From an uncultured Gammaproteobacteria bacterium (lineage in GTDB: Bacteria; Pseudomonadota; Gammaproteobacteria; Arenicellales; JAANXG01), in the NCBI GenBank assembly GCA_947258975.1, contig CAMYKK010000021.1:1-59583 (forward strand): 59,583 bases of DNA, given 5' to 3'. The position numbers and the translations under genes are program-made. Below the pieces are notes generated by a model. That model was not told the DNA's origin. It was given only the letters and a program-made list of their open reading frames with translations, and made no database searches. Position 1 is the first letter of the stretch. Each line of letters opens with the position of its first letter. This document shows positions 9,112-17,256 of this stretch, piece after piece.

Positions 9112-11236
9112 TGAACCGTGTGAGGAAAAGTTGGCGCAGGCGCCGATACCACTGCCGTGCCAGGGGTTCGCGGCCGTGTTCGAACAGCGCATAGACGCGG
9201 CCGCCGAGTTTATCGACCGCTATGGGCAGTTGCAGTCTGACCTCAAAGATCCCCTCGAGCGTGGTGACGCCGTGGATGTCGCCGGGGTCCACCGGGAACG
9301 GTCCCCCGCCATGGGGGCCTAGAGCGGGTCCCGGCAGCCGGTTGGATGCGGCGGGCACCTGGCGGATTATTTTTGCGGCGACCACCGTATCCAGGCGCTC
9401 AGCCAGACGGACTTGTACTGCGTGGGTTTTCCGCCGCACCAGGCCGATGTCGGCCTGGGGAATGGCAACACGGACCGTGGGGCGGTCGACATCCAGAACA
9501 TAACCCACCAGATCTCCCTGACGGAGAAATAAGCCGGGAAGATTCTCCGGTCGCTCGACAATAAACACGCCATCCGCGGGACTGTGCAGGAGCAGGGAAT
9601 CCAGCCGCTTTTCTGCCGCATTGAGATCCGCCTGGACGACCGCGATCTCCTCCTTGACAAGATCCGCCCGCACCTGCTGATGCGCGCCTTTGAGGGCCTC
9701 GTATCGGGCCGCGAGTCCCAGCAGCCGCGCCGCAAGTATTCGCACCTCGGCATCGAGAAATACATCTTCCGTTTCTATCAACGGTTGTCCCTGTTTCACT
9801 AACTGTCCGGGCGTCGTAAGCAAGCGTTTAATGACACCATCACCCGCGGCTCGAACTTCGGATTGCTCGGGCGGTGCAATAATTCCTTCGGCGGTGGTCG
9901 TAAGTGGAAACGGCACCACGAGGAGCAAGCCCGCCACACCGAAAACCAGTGACGCGGTGACCGATAGCGCGCGAAACCGGTTTCGCTGCACCCGCGGGTG
10001 CATGAACACAAATGTGAATTGCTTGCCGATGGGGATGATAAACAACGTGGTCGCCGCCCACACCGCTAAGATGATACCGACGGCAAGGTACTTCTCGGCG
10101 ACGAACAGGATGATAGTGAGCAGGATAACGATTCGATAGAGATATGACGCGATGCCGTAGCAGATGAACCAAAAACGTTCACCCGGCGCCATGACGGGAG
10201 ATTTTGCATCACGCAGGCCGAGCAGATAGTACTGCACGAGGTATCCCAAGTAATTCTTGGAGCGCGTCGCCAGGTTGGGGATATCGATGGTGTCGGCAAA
10301 CACATAGTAGCCGTCGAAACGAAGCAACGGATTGCCGTTGATGAACACGGTTGACACGGCACCGATGAGCATAACGTTGAAGGCGAGGGCGCTGACCACA
10401 CCGGGTTCCACGTTCAGCCACAGTAACAGTGCCAATGCTGCCAGGAACAGCTCCACCATGATGCCCGCAGCGCCGACCACTATGCGCCGCCGTTTTTCCG
10501 GGAATCCGGTGGCGGACGAGGCGTCCACATAAGGGACGGGCAACAGGGCGATCAATATGATTCCCATGTCGTGGACTTCCCCTCCCCAAACTTTAGTGGC
10601 CAGACCATGCCCCAATTCATGCAGGGCTTTGACCAGCGGATAGAGCAGCCACAGCAGAAACAAATTCTGTGGCGATAGTGCTCGATCGACGATGCCGTCG
10701 GTTAGTTGCTCCCAATGGGCGGTGGCCACGGCGGCCGCAGTGGTAATCATCACCATCCAGATAACGATGCCAGCAAGACCAAACACCGGGCGCGTCAGCG
10801 GCACGAGCCGCCCCAGCAAGCGGTCCGGATCGAGCAGTGGAATGCGGATCGCCAAGGGGTTCTTTAGGGTCCGCACCCGCTTTTGGTGCTGCTGCTGAAC
10901 ACGGCGTTCGAACAACGCCTCCATGTCCGGCGTTATATTTGATTGCAACGCATCCGCGGAATGGAGCCGGGCCAAGAGATCGATGGTTTCGTCTTGCGTC
11001 GGGGCATTGTCACCGAGGGAATCGTTGGCTGCATCCCAGATCTTTTGCACGGAGTGCGAGCCATCCATGAGGCTGATCAAGTGATGGGCGGTGGGAGAGA
11101 ACCGGAAGAACCGCCCTGACACCTGGTTGTGTAGAACGTACCACGTCTGTTGGCGAAATCGCTGTGGTTGAATCCTTACGTGGACAGCGAGACGGGGGCG
11201 CAATGCCGACACGCGGTACCAGAGCGGGTTTTCCAT
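9104..11236 (-). CDS. PqqD-like / M50 site-2 protease / HlyD fusion membrane protein
   Basis: 710 residues from ATG 11236. A TTG at 11248 with GGGAG seven bases upstream is an equally plausible start; the longer ATG at 11305 overlaps the preceding gene by 44 bp. The N-terminal 90 residues look like a PqqD-type winged-helix (leader-binding) domain. Several membrane segments follow, with the zinc protease motif HELGH at about 206-210 and the second metal site in NGNPLLRFDGYY near 308. After further membrane helices a biotinyl-lipoyl/HlyD region with coiled coil occupies the C-terminal third. Related M50-HlyD proteins such as YydH occur in peptide maturation and export loci. It may recognise and process the N-terminus of the giant protein or anchor the export machine. 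The domains are visible; the substrate is inference. Confidence 0.85.
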   Translation of the reverse strand: MENPLWYRVSALRPRLAVHVRIQPQRFRQQTWYVLHNQVSGRFFRFSPTAHHLISLMDGSHSVQKIWDAANDSLGDNAPTQDETIDLLARLHSADALQSNITPDMEALFERRVQQQHQKRVRTLKNPLAIRIPLLDPDRLLGRLVPLTRPVFGLAGIVIWMVMITTAAAVATAHWEQLTDGIVDRALSPQNLFLLWLLYPLVKALHELGHGLATKVWGGEVHDMGIILIALLPVPYVDASSATGFPEKRRRIVVGAAGIMVELFLAALALLLWLNVEPGVVSALAFNVMLIGAVSTVFINGNPLLRFDGYYVFADTIDIPNLATRSKNYLGYLVQYYLLGLRDAKSPVMAPGERFWFICYGIASYLYRIVILLTIILFVAEKYLAVGIILAVWAATTLFIIPIGKQFTFVFMHPRVQRNRFRALSVTASLVFGVAGLLLVVPFPLTTTAEGIIAPPEQSEVRAAGDGVIKRLLTTPGQLVKQGQPLIETEDVFLDAEVRILAARLLGLAARYEALKGAHQQVRADLVKEEIAVVQADLNAAEKRLDSLLLHSPADGVFIVERPENLPGLFLRQGDLVGYVLDVDRPTVRVAIPQADIGLVRRKTHAVQVRLAERLDTVVAAKIIRQVPAASNRLPGPALGPHGGGPFPVDPGDIHGVTTLEGIFEVRLQLPIAVDKLGGRVYALFEHGREPLARQWYRRLRQLFLTRFNV

Positions 11237-11261
11237 GTGATTGTGCAAGTCTGGGCTCCCG

Positions 11262-13133
11262 TCAATGCCACCAAGACCACAGCGACAGCCGTAGCCGGTC
11301 GACAATACCGTGCGTCCAGATCCAGATCCGCCGCCGCGTTCCCGCTTCTATCTTGCCGACTCCGTGCATGCCGGGCCGCAGCAGCGGGCCGCTTTTGTCC
11401 AACCGGGCTTCCACACGGAACAGGTTCTGACCCTCGAGGGCGGTTGATATCGGTGTCACTCGCTCCACGGTAAAGTGATGCACATCGTTGGGCAGACCCG
11501 CCAAAATCAGCTGGCCCGATTGGCCCGCGTGCACCGCGGCGATGTCACGCTCGTCCACATTGAGGAGGATGCGGTAGGAATTGAGGGGAGCCACTTCGAA
11601 CAACACCTGCCCTCTTTGCACCGGGGCGCCTAGAGATTGACTGAGATCACCGCTGACCACGATGCCGTCGATGGGCGCAGCGACACGGGTACGACTGAGT
11701 TTTTCCGCGACCAGCGCAAGTTGGGCATCGGCTTGATCGAGCTTGGCCTTGAGCATGCTGATGCGAGACCGGTCGTGGGTGGCCAGGGCTTCCCGGTATT
11801 CTTTTGCGAGTTTGGCTTTCTCCCCCGACAATCCGGTGTGCTCCAGGCTGAGTTCCCGGTCTTCCAAACGGCTCATTACCTGCCCCGCGCGCACCAAATC
11901 ACCGGCGCGTACCGGGGCCTCGGCAAGATAGCTGTCGAAGGGGGCAATGACTACGCGCTGTACCGTCCCTTGCAGACGGGCCTTGGCATCGATTCGGTAC
12001 GCGCTTTGACTAACAGAGAAAACTACGACCAACGCCGCGGTGAGCACCACCACGGCCGTTCTCCAAACCTGAGCTCGGCTGCCGAGCGGCGCGGCCAGCC
12101 AGTCTTTAATTGTGGCGATTATTTTTTTTAGCAGCGAGCGTTGTTCGCGGCGCTTGAAGTCAAGGATGGGACCCACAAGGGAAGCCGTATATTCACACAG
12201 ACTGACGGTGTCGGCATCGAATGGCTGTTCCCGGGTACGTTCCAGGACCAAAGCGCCGATGGTGCGACCGTTATGACTCATGGGTACGGTACACACGGCG
12301 CTCGCTCCATATTCCCGGGCCAGCCTTGCGTGGGCGGTGGACAGAGCCGGCATACCCTCTGCGCTGGGCGGGAACAGCACACTGGCGTCTTGGTTCAGCG
12401 CTTCTTCGATGGTGTTGCCGAGCGTGCGGACCAAGTTGGTTTTATCTTCGATCTGTACCGTCTGCGAAATTGCCTCGATTTGCACGTTATGGCCGCGCAT
12501 GAAACCAAGGCTGACACGATCGCAACCAAGACGATTGGTCAATTCGGTGGCGACCGCCATCGCCGCGGCGCCAAAGTCATATTGATCGAGGGCCTTGGCA
12601 AGGACATCAACCACGGTGAGTAGGCGCTGTTCGAGTGGATTGGCGTCGTGGGTCATCAACATTTCGAGCCATGCGGCGCCCCATTGCAGCACGCGAATTG
12701 CGGCGCGCTGATTCTTGGCCGGACGGCTGGTGATCTCGGCGGCCACCGCACCGGTCAAGGCGCCGTTGAGCAGAACGGGGCAGGCGACGATGTCGTGCAT
12801 CCGTTCTCCCGGCGGCGAGCCCCGTTCTCCATTGAGCCGCGGACGGCGTTCGCGCAGGGCTTGCAGCGCGGCATCGAGCAGGGACGCATCCACATCGGTG
12901 TCCTCGGGCCACCGGGCGATGGGATGATGGGCATCGGAGTCCGCTGCGCCGAGCACGACAACGGCGCGATTGACTCCCGACAACATGCTGCACTGCAGGC
13001 TCAACCAGGTGCGAGTGAGTTCAGATACTCCTGCCCGTTGCGCGCTGCGGGGTGTGGAACTCGACCCATGAGACGAGCGCCCGGGGCCCGGCGTATTACC
13101 GAGTTCTGGTGCCTCGTGTTTGCGTTCTGCCAT
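11262..13133 (-). CDS. GAF-domain / HlyD-type membrane fusion protein
   Basis: 623 residues; ATG 13133 is preceded by GGAG at good spacing. Residues 36-160 resemble a degenerate GAF-like domain and about 165-345 a better one (ELTNRLGCDRVSLGF). A single membrane helix lies at about 365-385, then a lipoyl half (APFDSYLAEAPVRAGD), a coiled coil, the second lipoyl half (RVAAPIDGIVVSGD) and a beta-barrel region. The GAF part would be cytoplasmic and the adaptor part periplasmic, an unusual combination that could let a cytosolic signal gate an export complex. It is the first gene of the minus-strand unit ending in the giant LEPR-XLL protein. No GAF ligand can be deduced from sequence. Confidence 0.82.
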   Translation of the reverse strand: MAERKHEAPELGNTPGPGRSSHGSSSTPRSAQRAGVSELTRTWLSLQCSMLSGVNRAVVVLGAADSDAHHPIARWPEDTDVDASLLDAALQALRERRPRLNGERGSPPGERMHDIVACPVLLNGALTGAVAAEITSRPAKNQRAAIRVLQWGAAWLEMLMTHDANPLEQRLLTVVDVLAKALDQYDFGAAAMAVATELTNRLGCDRVSLGFMRGHNVQIEAISQTVQIEDKTNLVRTLGNTIEEALNQDASVLFPPSAEGMPALSTAHARLAREYGASAVCTVPMSHNGRTIGALVLERTREQPFDADTVSLCEYTASLVGPILDFKRREQRSLLKKIIATIKDWLAAPLGSRAQVWRTAVVVLTAALVVVFSVSQSAYRIDAKARLQGTVQRVVIAPFDSYLAEAPVRAGDLVRAGQVMSRLEDRELSLEHTGLSGEKAKLAKEYREALATHDRSRISMLKAKLDQADAQLALVAEKLSRTRVAAPIDGIVVSGDLSQSLGAPVQRGQVLFEVAPLNSYRILLNVDERDIAAVHAGQSGQLILAGLPNDVHHFTVERVTPISTALEGQNLFRVEARLDKSGPLLRPGMHGVGKIEAGTRRRIWIWTHGIVDRLRLSLWSWWH

Positions 13134-13235
13134 GGGAGCTCCATTTTGGCCTGTGTTAATCCGCCTTTCTCGCCAGGCGCCCCGCCGGTGAATGGTTACC
13201 GCACACCTGCGCTTGGCCTGCGCGCAGGCGAGAAC

Positions 13236-13326
13236 GGGGTCGGAGTGAGAACGCTGACCCCCATTTTCTTAGCTCCAGGCGCGGCGCCAAGTGGCGCGAG
13301 TCCGGCCTCAGTATCCGGGATCCTGG
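13236..13326. repeat. Dispersed hairpin repeat, copy A, in the 404-bp region between the export operon and gcdH
   Basis: GGGGTCGGAG (13236-13245) pairs imperfectly with CGCTGACCCC ending near 13261, and ATCCGGGATCCTGG follows at 13313-13326. The same two modules recur at 35321-35579 and 49671-49772. Between them is a GC-rich inverted segment (GGCGCGGCGCC). The element sits in the divergent promoter region of two transcription units. No gene is visible in 13134-13537. The type resembles REP or RAYT-associated repeats, but no transposase gene is in the window. Confidence 0.6.
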
Positions 13327-13537
13327 CGGGAAATGCGGGTCAACAGGCGTTATATTGCATCTTACTTATATCGACCATAAGCGCCGGAATCGCAAGTAAA
13401 CGGGGCCTGTCCGAGGATTCTGTGGAACCCCGTGATGGCGAAGATCCCTGATCGCGTGATCAATCGTGTTGGATTTGGCCACTGCGAGGCGAAGCTGATT
13501 TAAGATTAGGTTTAGATTTCAAGCCGGAGACCTGGTG

Positions 13538-14719
13538 ATGTCCACGCAACCCCTCCCGATCTGGGACGATATCCTGCTGCTCGGCGAGCAGCTCGATGGC
13601 GAAGAGCGCATGGTGCGCGATGCCGCTTATGATTATTGTCAGGGAAAGCTGATGCCGCGGGTGCTTTCCGCCAACCGAGAGGAGCGTTTCGACCGGGAAA
13701 TTGTGCATGAAATGGGGGAGTTGGGGTTTCTCGGCTGTACTTTGAAAGAATACGGTTGTGCGGGGCTCAGTTATGTCGCCTACGGATTGATTGCCCGCGA
13801 GGTGGAGCGGGTAGACTCCAGTTACCGCTCGGCAATGAGCGTGCAGTCGAGCTTGGTGATGTACCCCATCGACGCGTATGGAACCGCGGCGCAGAAAGAC
13901 AAATACCTGCCGCGGCTGGCGACGGGGGAACTGGTGGGCTGCTTCGGGCTCACCGAGCCCGATGCGGGCTCCGATCCGGCGGGCATGAAAACCCGCGCCA
14001 GGACCGTGGACGGTGGTTACGCCCTGAGCGGCGCCAAGACCTGGATCACCAATTCTCCAATTGCCGACGTGTTCGTGGTCTGGGCCAAGGACGATGAAGG
14101 CAAGATCCGTGGCTTCGTGTTGGAAAAAGACATGCAGGGGCTGTCGGCGCCGAAGATCGAAGGAAAATTTAGTCTGCGTGCCTCCGAGACCGGTGAGATC
14201 GTGATGAATGATGTATTTGTCCCGGAGGAGAACGCCTTTCCAGAGATTCGCGGATTAAAAGGGCCGTTCGGTTGTCTGAACCGGGCCCGCTATGGGATTG
14301 CCTGGGGAGCGATGGGCGCCGCGGAATTTTGCTGGCATGCCGCCCGTCAATATACGCTGGACCGCAAGCAGTTCGGCCGTCCCTTGGCGGCCACGCAATT
14401 AGTACAGAAAAAACTTGCCGATATGCAGACCGAGATTTCCTTGGGGCTGCAGGGCGCCCTGCGGGTGGGCAGACTGATTGATGCGGGAGACTGGGATCCA
14501 ACGAGGATATCACTGATTAAGCGGAACAACTGCGGCAAGGCATTGGAGATTGCCCGCACCGCGCGGGACATGCACGGCGGTAACGGCATCGCCGACGAAT
14601 TTCATGTGATCCGCCATGTGATGAACCTCGAGGCAGTCAACACCTATGAGGGCACCCATGACATCCATGCGCTGATAATCGGCCGGGCGCAAACCGGAAT
14701 ACAGGCGTTTACAACCTAA
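13538..14719 (+). CDS. gcdH: Glutaryl-CoA dehydrogenase (acyl-CoA dehydrogenase family)
   Basis: 393 residues. GGAGA lies seven bases before ATG 13538, which is preferred over the GTG directly upstream. It is FAD-dependent and oxidatively decarboxylates glutaryl-CoA to crotonyl-CoA in lysine, tryptophan and glutarate degradation. The glutaryl-CoA dehydrogenase signature [12 protein letters not shown], the [12 protein letters not shown] flavin loop and the catalytic Glu in [17 protein letters not shown] near the C-terminus are all present, and the length matches the family. It stands alone, with no electron-transfer flavoprotein or CaiB-type transferase gene beside it. Confidence 0.93.
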   Translation: MSTQPLPIWDDILLLGEQLDGEERMVRDAAYDYCQGKLMPRVLSANREERFDREIVHEMGELGFLGCTLKEYGCAGLSYVAYGLIAREVERVDSSYRSAMSVQSSLVMYPIDAYGTAAQKDKYLPRLATGELVGCFGLTEPDAGSDPAGMKTRARTVDGGYALSGAKTWITNSPIADVFVVWAKDDEGKIRGFVLEKDMQGLSAPKIEGKFSLRASETGEIVMNDVFVPEENAFPEIRGLKGPFGCLNRARYGIAWGAMGAAEFCWHAARQYTLDRKQFGRPLAATQLVQKKLADMQTEISLGLQGALRVGRLIDAGDWDPTRISLIKRNNCGKALEIARTARDMHGGNGIADEFHVIRHVMNLEAVNTYEGTHDIHALIIGRAQTGIQAFTT

Positions 14720-14776
14720 TCCATATTCCGCACCCGGGCGTCCCGTCCCGATGCGGATAGGCGATTGTGCGGTGGA

Positions 14777-15331
14777 TCAGCTCGTTGCAAACTGCCGCAC
14801 ATATTCATACATCACGATGGAGGCGGCGACGCTCACATTCAGGCTGTCGGTGCTGCCGAATTGGGGAATTCCGAGGCAGAGAAGATCTGGATATCGGGTC
14901 CCGTCGATATTATTGCCAAATTCCTCATGTCCGAACACAAAGGCGCTCTTCGTTGGGAAAGGATGCCGGGACACTGAGCGTTCGCAGCGCGGTTCGAGAA
15001 TGAATAAGGTGTATCCACGCGCGGTGAGAGCGTCGTAGGATTGCTGAAAGTCGGAGAAAAATCGCGCCGGCACCCGCCGGAAAGCGCCGACCGCCGGCGC
15101 CGGGTCAAAAGGACCGATATTGATCAAATGAACTTCGCTGGCTCCGAAGATATCGGCGCTGCGAAATATCTTAGGCACGTTGAAACCCGCCTTGAGACGG
15201 TTTAACACAATGACGAAATCGTGACGGCCGGGGGACGCCGACAGCTGGTTGCGCATGCGGTCGCATTGGTAGCGCTGCATCGCCCGGTCACGTTCTTGCC
15301 GGCGGAGTGCCTTTGATTTTTGCCTATTCAC
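14777..15331 (-). CDS. TrmH/SpoU-family RNA 2'-O-methyltransferase
   Basis: 184 residues from a GTG at 15331. The three SpoU knot motifs are present: NVPKIFRSADIFGA, FVFGHEEFGN and IPQFGSTDSLNVSVAASIVMYEY at the C-terminus. These bind S-adenosylmethionine in the trefoil knot. The basic N-terminus (KSKALRRQERDRAMQR) probably contacts RNA. The short length and lack of a substrate-binding L30e-like domain resemble TrmL or TrmH types more than RlmB, but the target RNA position cannot be told from sequence. Confidence 0.85.
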   Translation of the reverse strand: MNRQKSKALRRQERDRAMQRYQCDRMRNQLSASPGRHDFVIVLNRLKAGFNVPKIFRSADIFGASEVHLINIGPFDPAPAVGAFRRVPARFFSDFQQSYDALTARGYTLFILEPRCERSVSRHPFPTKSAFVFGHEEFGNNIDGTRYPDLLCLGIPQFGSTDSLNVSVAASIVMYEYVRQFATS

Positions 15332-15654
15332 CTTCGCATCTTTCGATCACGTGCCTTGGGGGCAATACTAATCGATCGTTACGATGTCCGCCCAATGTCA
15401 TGTTGGTTCCGATCCGGAGTGTGTGCAAAAACGCATGATCCTTATCGTTGGCGACGCTCATGCACGCCGATGCAGCACGAGCTTCGAAGGTCTGGTGAAT
15501 CAGGGGCAGAAAACGGGGCCCTGTGCGCGCGGTGATGGGGTTCGTGCCGGCTATGAAAACGGGAACTTTTTTGATTGATATCAAGTAAAACCATCGGCGC
15601 ATCTGTCTATAGTACCGGAGGCGCCACTTCGAGTGTTGGGAGGATCAGGAAGCC
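15332..15654. other. Intergenic region, no supported gene
   Basis: A minus-strand frame of 92 codons (15324-15602) ends on the GTG start of the TrmH gene (GGTGAATAG overlap), which would allow translational coupling. It has no ribosome binding site and I recognise no domain in it. The region must also hold the promoter of the DUF3775 gene; AGGA-type spacing before 15655 is good. Nothing else stands out. Confidence 0.4.
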
Positions 15655-16038
15655 ATGTTAGCGGTTAATCCAGAAACAGTGTGTTTTATCATCAACAAGG
15701 CACAAGAGTTCCAAACCCAAGAGCAAGGGGTCTTCCAGGATGAACCGGCCGACACCGGTGGCGATTGGTCATCGCAGTCCGCTCCCGAATACCAAAATGA
15801 CATGTCCTATCAAGAGCTCAAAAGCACAATCGAGGATCTCGAACCCGATCAACAGGTAAACCTCGTGGCGCTGATGTGGCTGGGTCGCGGCGATTTTTCC
15901 ACAGACGAATGGGAGGCCGCAATAGAGCAGGCGAAGGACAATTGGAACAATCGAACCGCGGATTATCTGATCGCCACACCTTTGATAGCCGATTACCTGC
16001 AGGAAGGTTTGAACCAGCTTGGTTATTCCTGCGAATAG
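15655..16038 (+). CDS. DUF3775 family protein
   Basis: 127 residues, acidic, with GGAGGATCAGG ahead of the ATG. The core (SYQELKSTIEDLEPDQQVNLVALMWLGRGDF and WEAAIEQAKDNWN, read as separate blocks) matches the DUF3775 family as I know it, including the MWLGRGDF signature. It is soluble with no signal peptide. Function is unknown. It is followed after 58 bp by a Cys-rich small protein on the same strand. Confidence 0.8.
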   Translation: MLAVNPETVCFIINKAQEFQTQEQGVFQDEPADTGGDWSSQSAPEYQNDMSYQELKSTIEDLEPDQQVNLVALMWLGRGDFSTDEWEAAIEQAKDNWNNRTADYLIATPLIADYLQEGLNQLGYSCE

Positions 16039-16096
16039 CAAGACCCCGAAGCTCGCGCTATGCTCTCACTGAGAGTCATTCCATGCGCTTGATTTC

Positions 16097-16483
16097 ATGA
16101 AAGCTGGCGCCAATCTAGTCTGTTGGAAATGCGGCAGACCGTTGGACGCGGTGTTGCTGCCGATTCGACGTTTGGAGGTCTGTCCCGATTGTGACGCGGA
16201 ACTTCACGTTTGCAAAATGTGCGAGTTCTACGCTGCGCACGTCGTGGAGGCGTGTACCGAGGATCACGCCGAGGAGGTACGTAATAAGGAACGTGCCAAT
16301 TTTTGTGACTATTTCAAGCCCACTCCCGACGCCTATCAGTTGCGGGATGGTGCTGCGACCCAGGCTTCCCGCGCTAAACTCGACGCGCTGTTCGATCAAG
16401 ATACGCATGCAGGGAATGCGGACACGGCATCCACGCGCGGGGCGTTGGACGATTTATTTACGGACGATTGTGATGGCAAATAG
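16097..16483 (+). CDS. Small Cys-rich (zinc-ribbon-like) conserved protein
   Basis: 128 residues. The N-terminal half has CWKC (9-12), CPDC (29-32), HVCKMC (37-42) and further Cys/His residues (CTEDH, NFCDYF), consistent with one or two zinc-binding ribbons. The C-terminal half is polar and carries two related ALFDQD/DDLFTDD ends (LDALFDQ, LDDLFTD). No function recognised. Its start is not well supported by a ribosome binding site, but the Cys pattern and codon-level coherence argue that it is real. Confidence 0.7.
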   Translation: MKAGANLVCWKCGRPLDAVLLPIRRLEVCPDCDAELHVCKMCEFYAAHVVEACTEDHAEEVRNKERANFCDYFKPTPDAYQLRDGAATQASRAKLDALFDQDTHAGNADTASTRGALDDLFTDDCDGK

Positions 16484-16641
16484 CCCGTTTATTTCAGCAT
16501 GGCGTCTAACCGCCGCGTCCCTTCGCCATTGTCCCGGTTCCGCGCCGCAATACACGGGCGGTAGAGATTGGCCGAGAAAGCCACTGGGTTGTCAGAGTTC
16601 TATTTGTAATTGATTGAACAGGCGGCGTTAGCAATTGAATC

Positions 16642-16788
16642 TCCCCGCGCTTATGCGCGGGGAATCGTCCCGGCTACGCCGGGATACACTGGACTTGGCC
16701 GGCTGTCGGCAAAGCCGCACCCGACCTCGTCCGTGGCCCGCACGATACCGTGCGGGCATCGCGTCCATCCCCGTGCTCACGCACGGGG
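16642..16788. repeat. Cluster of GC-rich short hairpins
   Basis: Four strong inverted repeats lie within 147 bp: 16642-16663 (9-bp stem, loop TTAT), 16668-16684 (7-bp stem, loop TAC), 16736-16757 (9-bp stem, loop ATAC) and 16769-16788 (8-bp stem, loop TCAC). A weaker 5-bp stem lies near 16700-16717. The stems differ in sequence but share length, GC content and three- to four-base loops. The cluster occupies most of the 331-bp gap before the DUF3429 gene. It resembles a REP-type cluster or a decayed palindromic repeat array; function unknown. Confidence 0.65.
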
Positions 16789-16814
16789 TGTTGTTCCGCG
16801 ATAAAATCGCACCC

Positions 16815-17252
16815 ATGAGCCAGCGAGCTGTCCCCAGATTTGTTGTGTGGTTGGGCTATGCCGGCCTGGCGCCGTTCGTAGCCAGCACCGTGGCGTTTTT
16901 AATAGCGCCGCCAAGACTGCACGGCTTCGTGTTGTACTCATTGCTTACCTACAGTGCGGTCATCCTCTCGTTTTTGGGCGCGATACATTGGGGATTGGCC
17001 ATGCGTGACGAGGGTGTATCGTCTCGGGTGCAACTGGGCCTGAGTGTGGTCCCGGCCCTGGTGGGCTGGGTTGCGCTGGCATTGTCTCCGACGATGTCCT
17101 TTGTGGTGCTGATCGTTGCGTTTGTCGTGTTATACACTGCGGACACCTGCGCAGCCCGGTTTGGGCTAACGCCCACGTGGTATCCCCGTCTGCGATTACC
17201 CCTGACCGTTGTCGTGGTCTTATCTCTGATTATGAGCGCGATACTGGTGTGA
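16815..17252 (+). CDS. DUF3429 membrane protein
   Basis: 145 residues with four to five predicted membrane segments (WLGYAGLAPF, LLTYSAVILSFLGAIHWGLAM, VVPALVGWVALAL, VVLIVAFVVLYTAD, LPLTVVVVLSLIM). The SFLGAIHWGLA motif is typical of DUF3429 proteins of proteobacteria. The ATG at 16815 begins immediately before the first conserved segment; longer in-frame starts run through the hairpin cluster and are unlikely. Function unknown. It ends four bases before the convergent dehydrogenase gene. Confidence 0.85.
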   Translation: MSQRAVPRFVVWLGYAGLAPFVASTVAFLIAPPRLHGFVLYSLLTYSAVILSFLGAIHWGLAMRDEGVSSRVQLGLSVVPALVGWVALALSPTMSFVVLIVAFVVLYTADTCAARFGLTPTWYPRLRLPLTVVVVLSLIMSAILV

Positions 17253-17256
17253 TCTG

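Noticed and set aside
15324-15602. Minus-strand frame of 92 codons ending on the TrmH start.
   Set aside because: Overlap suggests coupling, but there is no ribosome binding site and no recognised domain, so it is mentioned only as part of the intergenic region.
16642-16788. Possible CRISPR array of type I-E-like palindromic repeats.
   Set aside because: The hairpins have different stems, irregular spacing and no constant repeat, and no cas gene is in the window.
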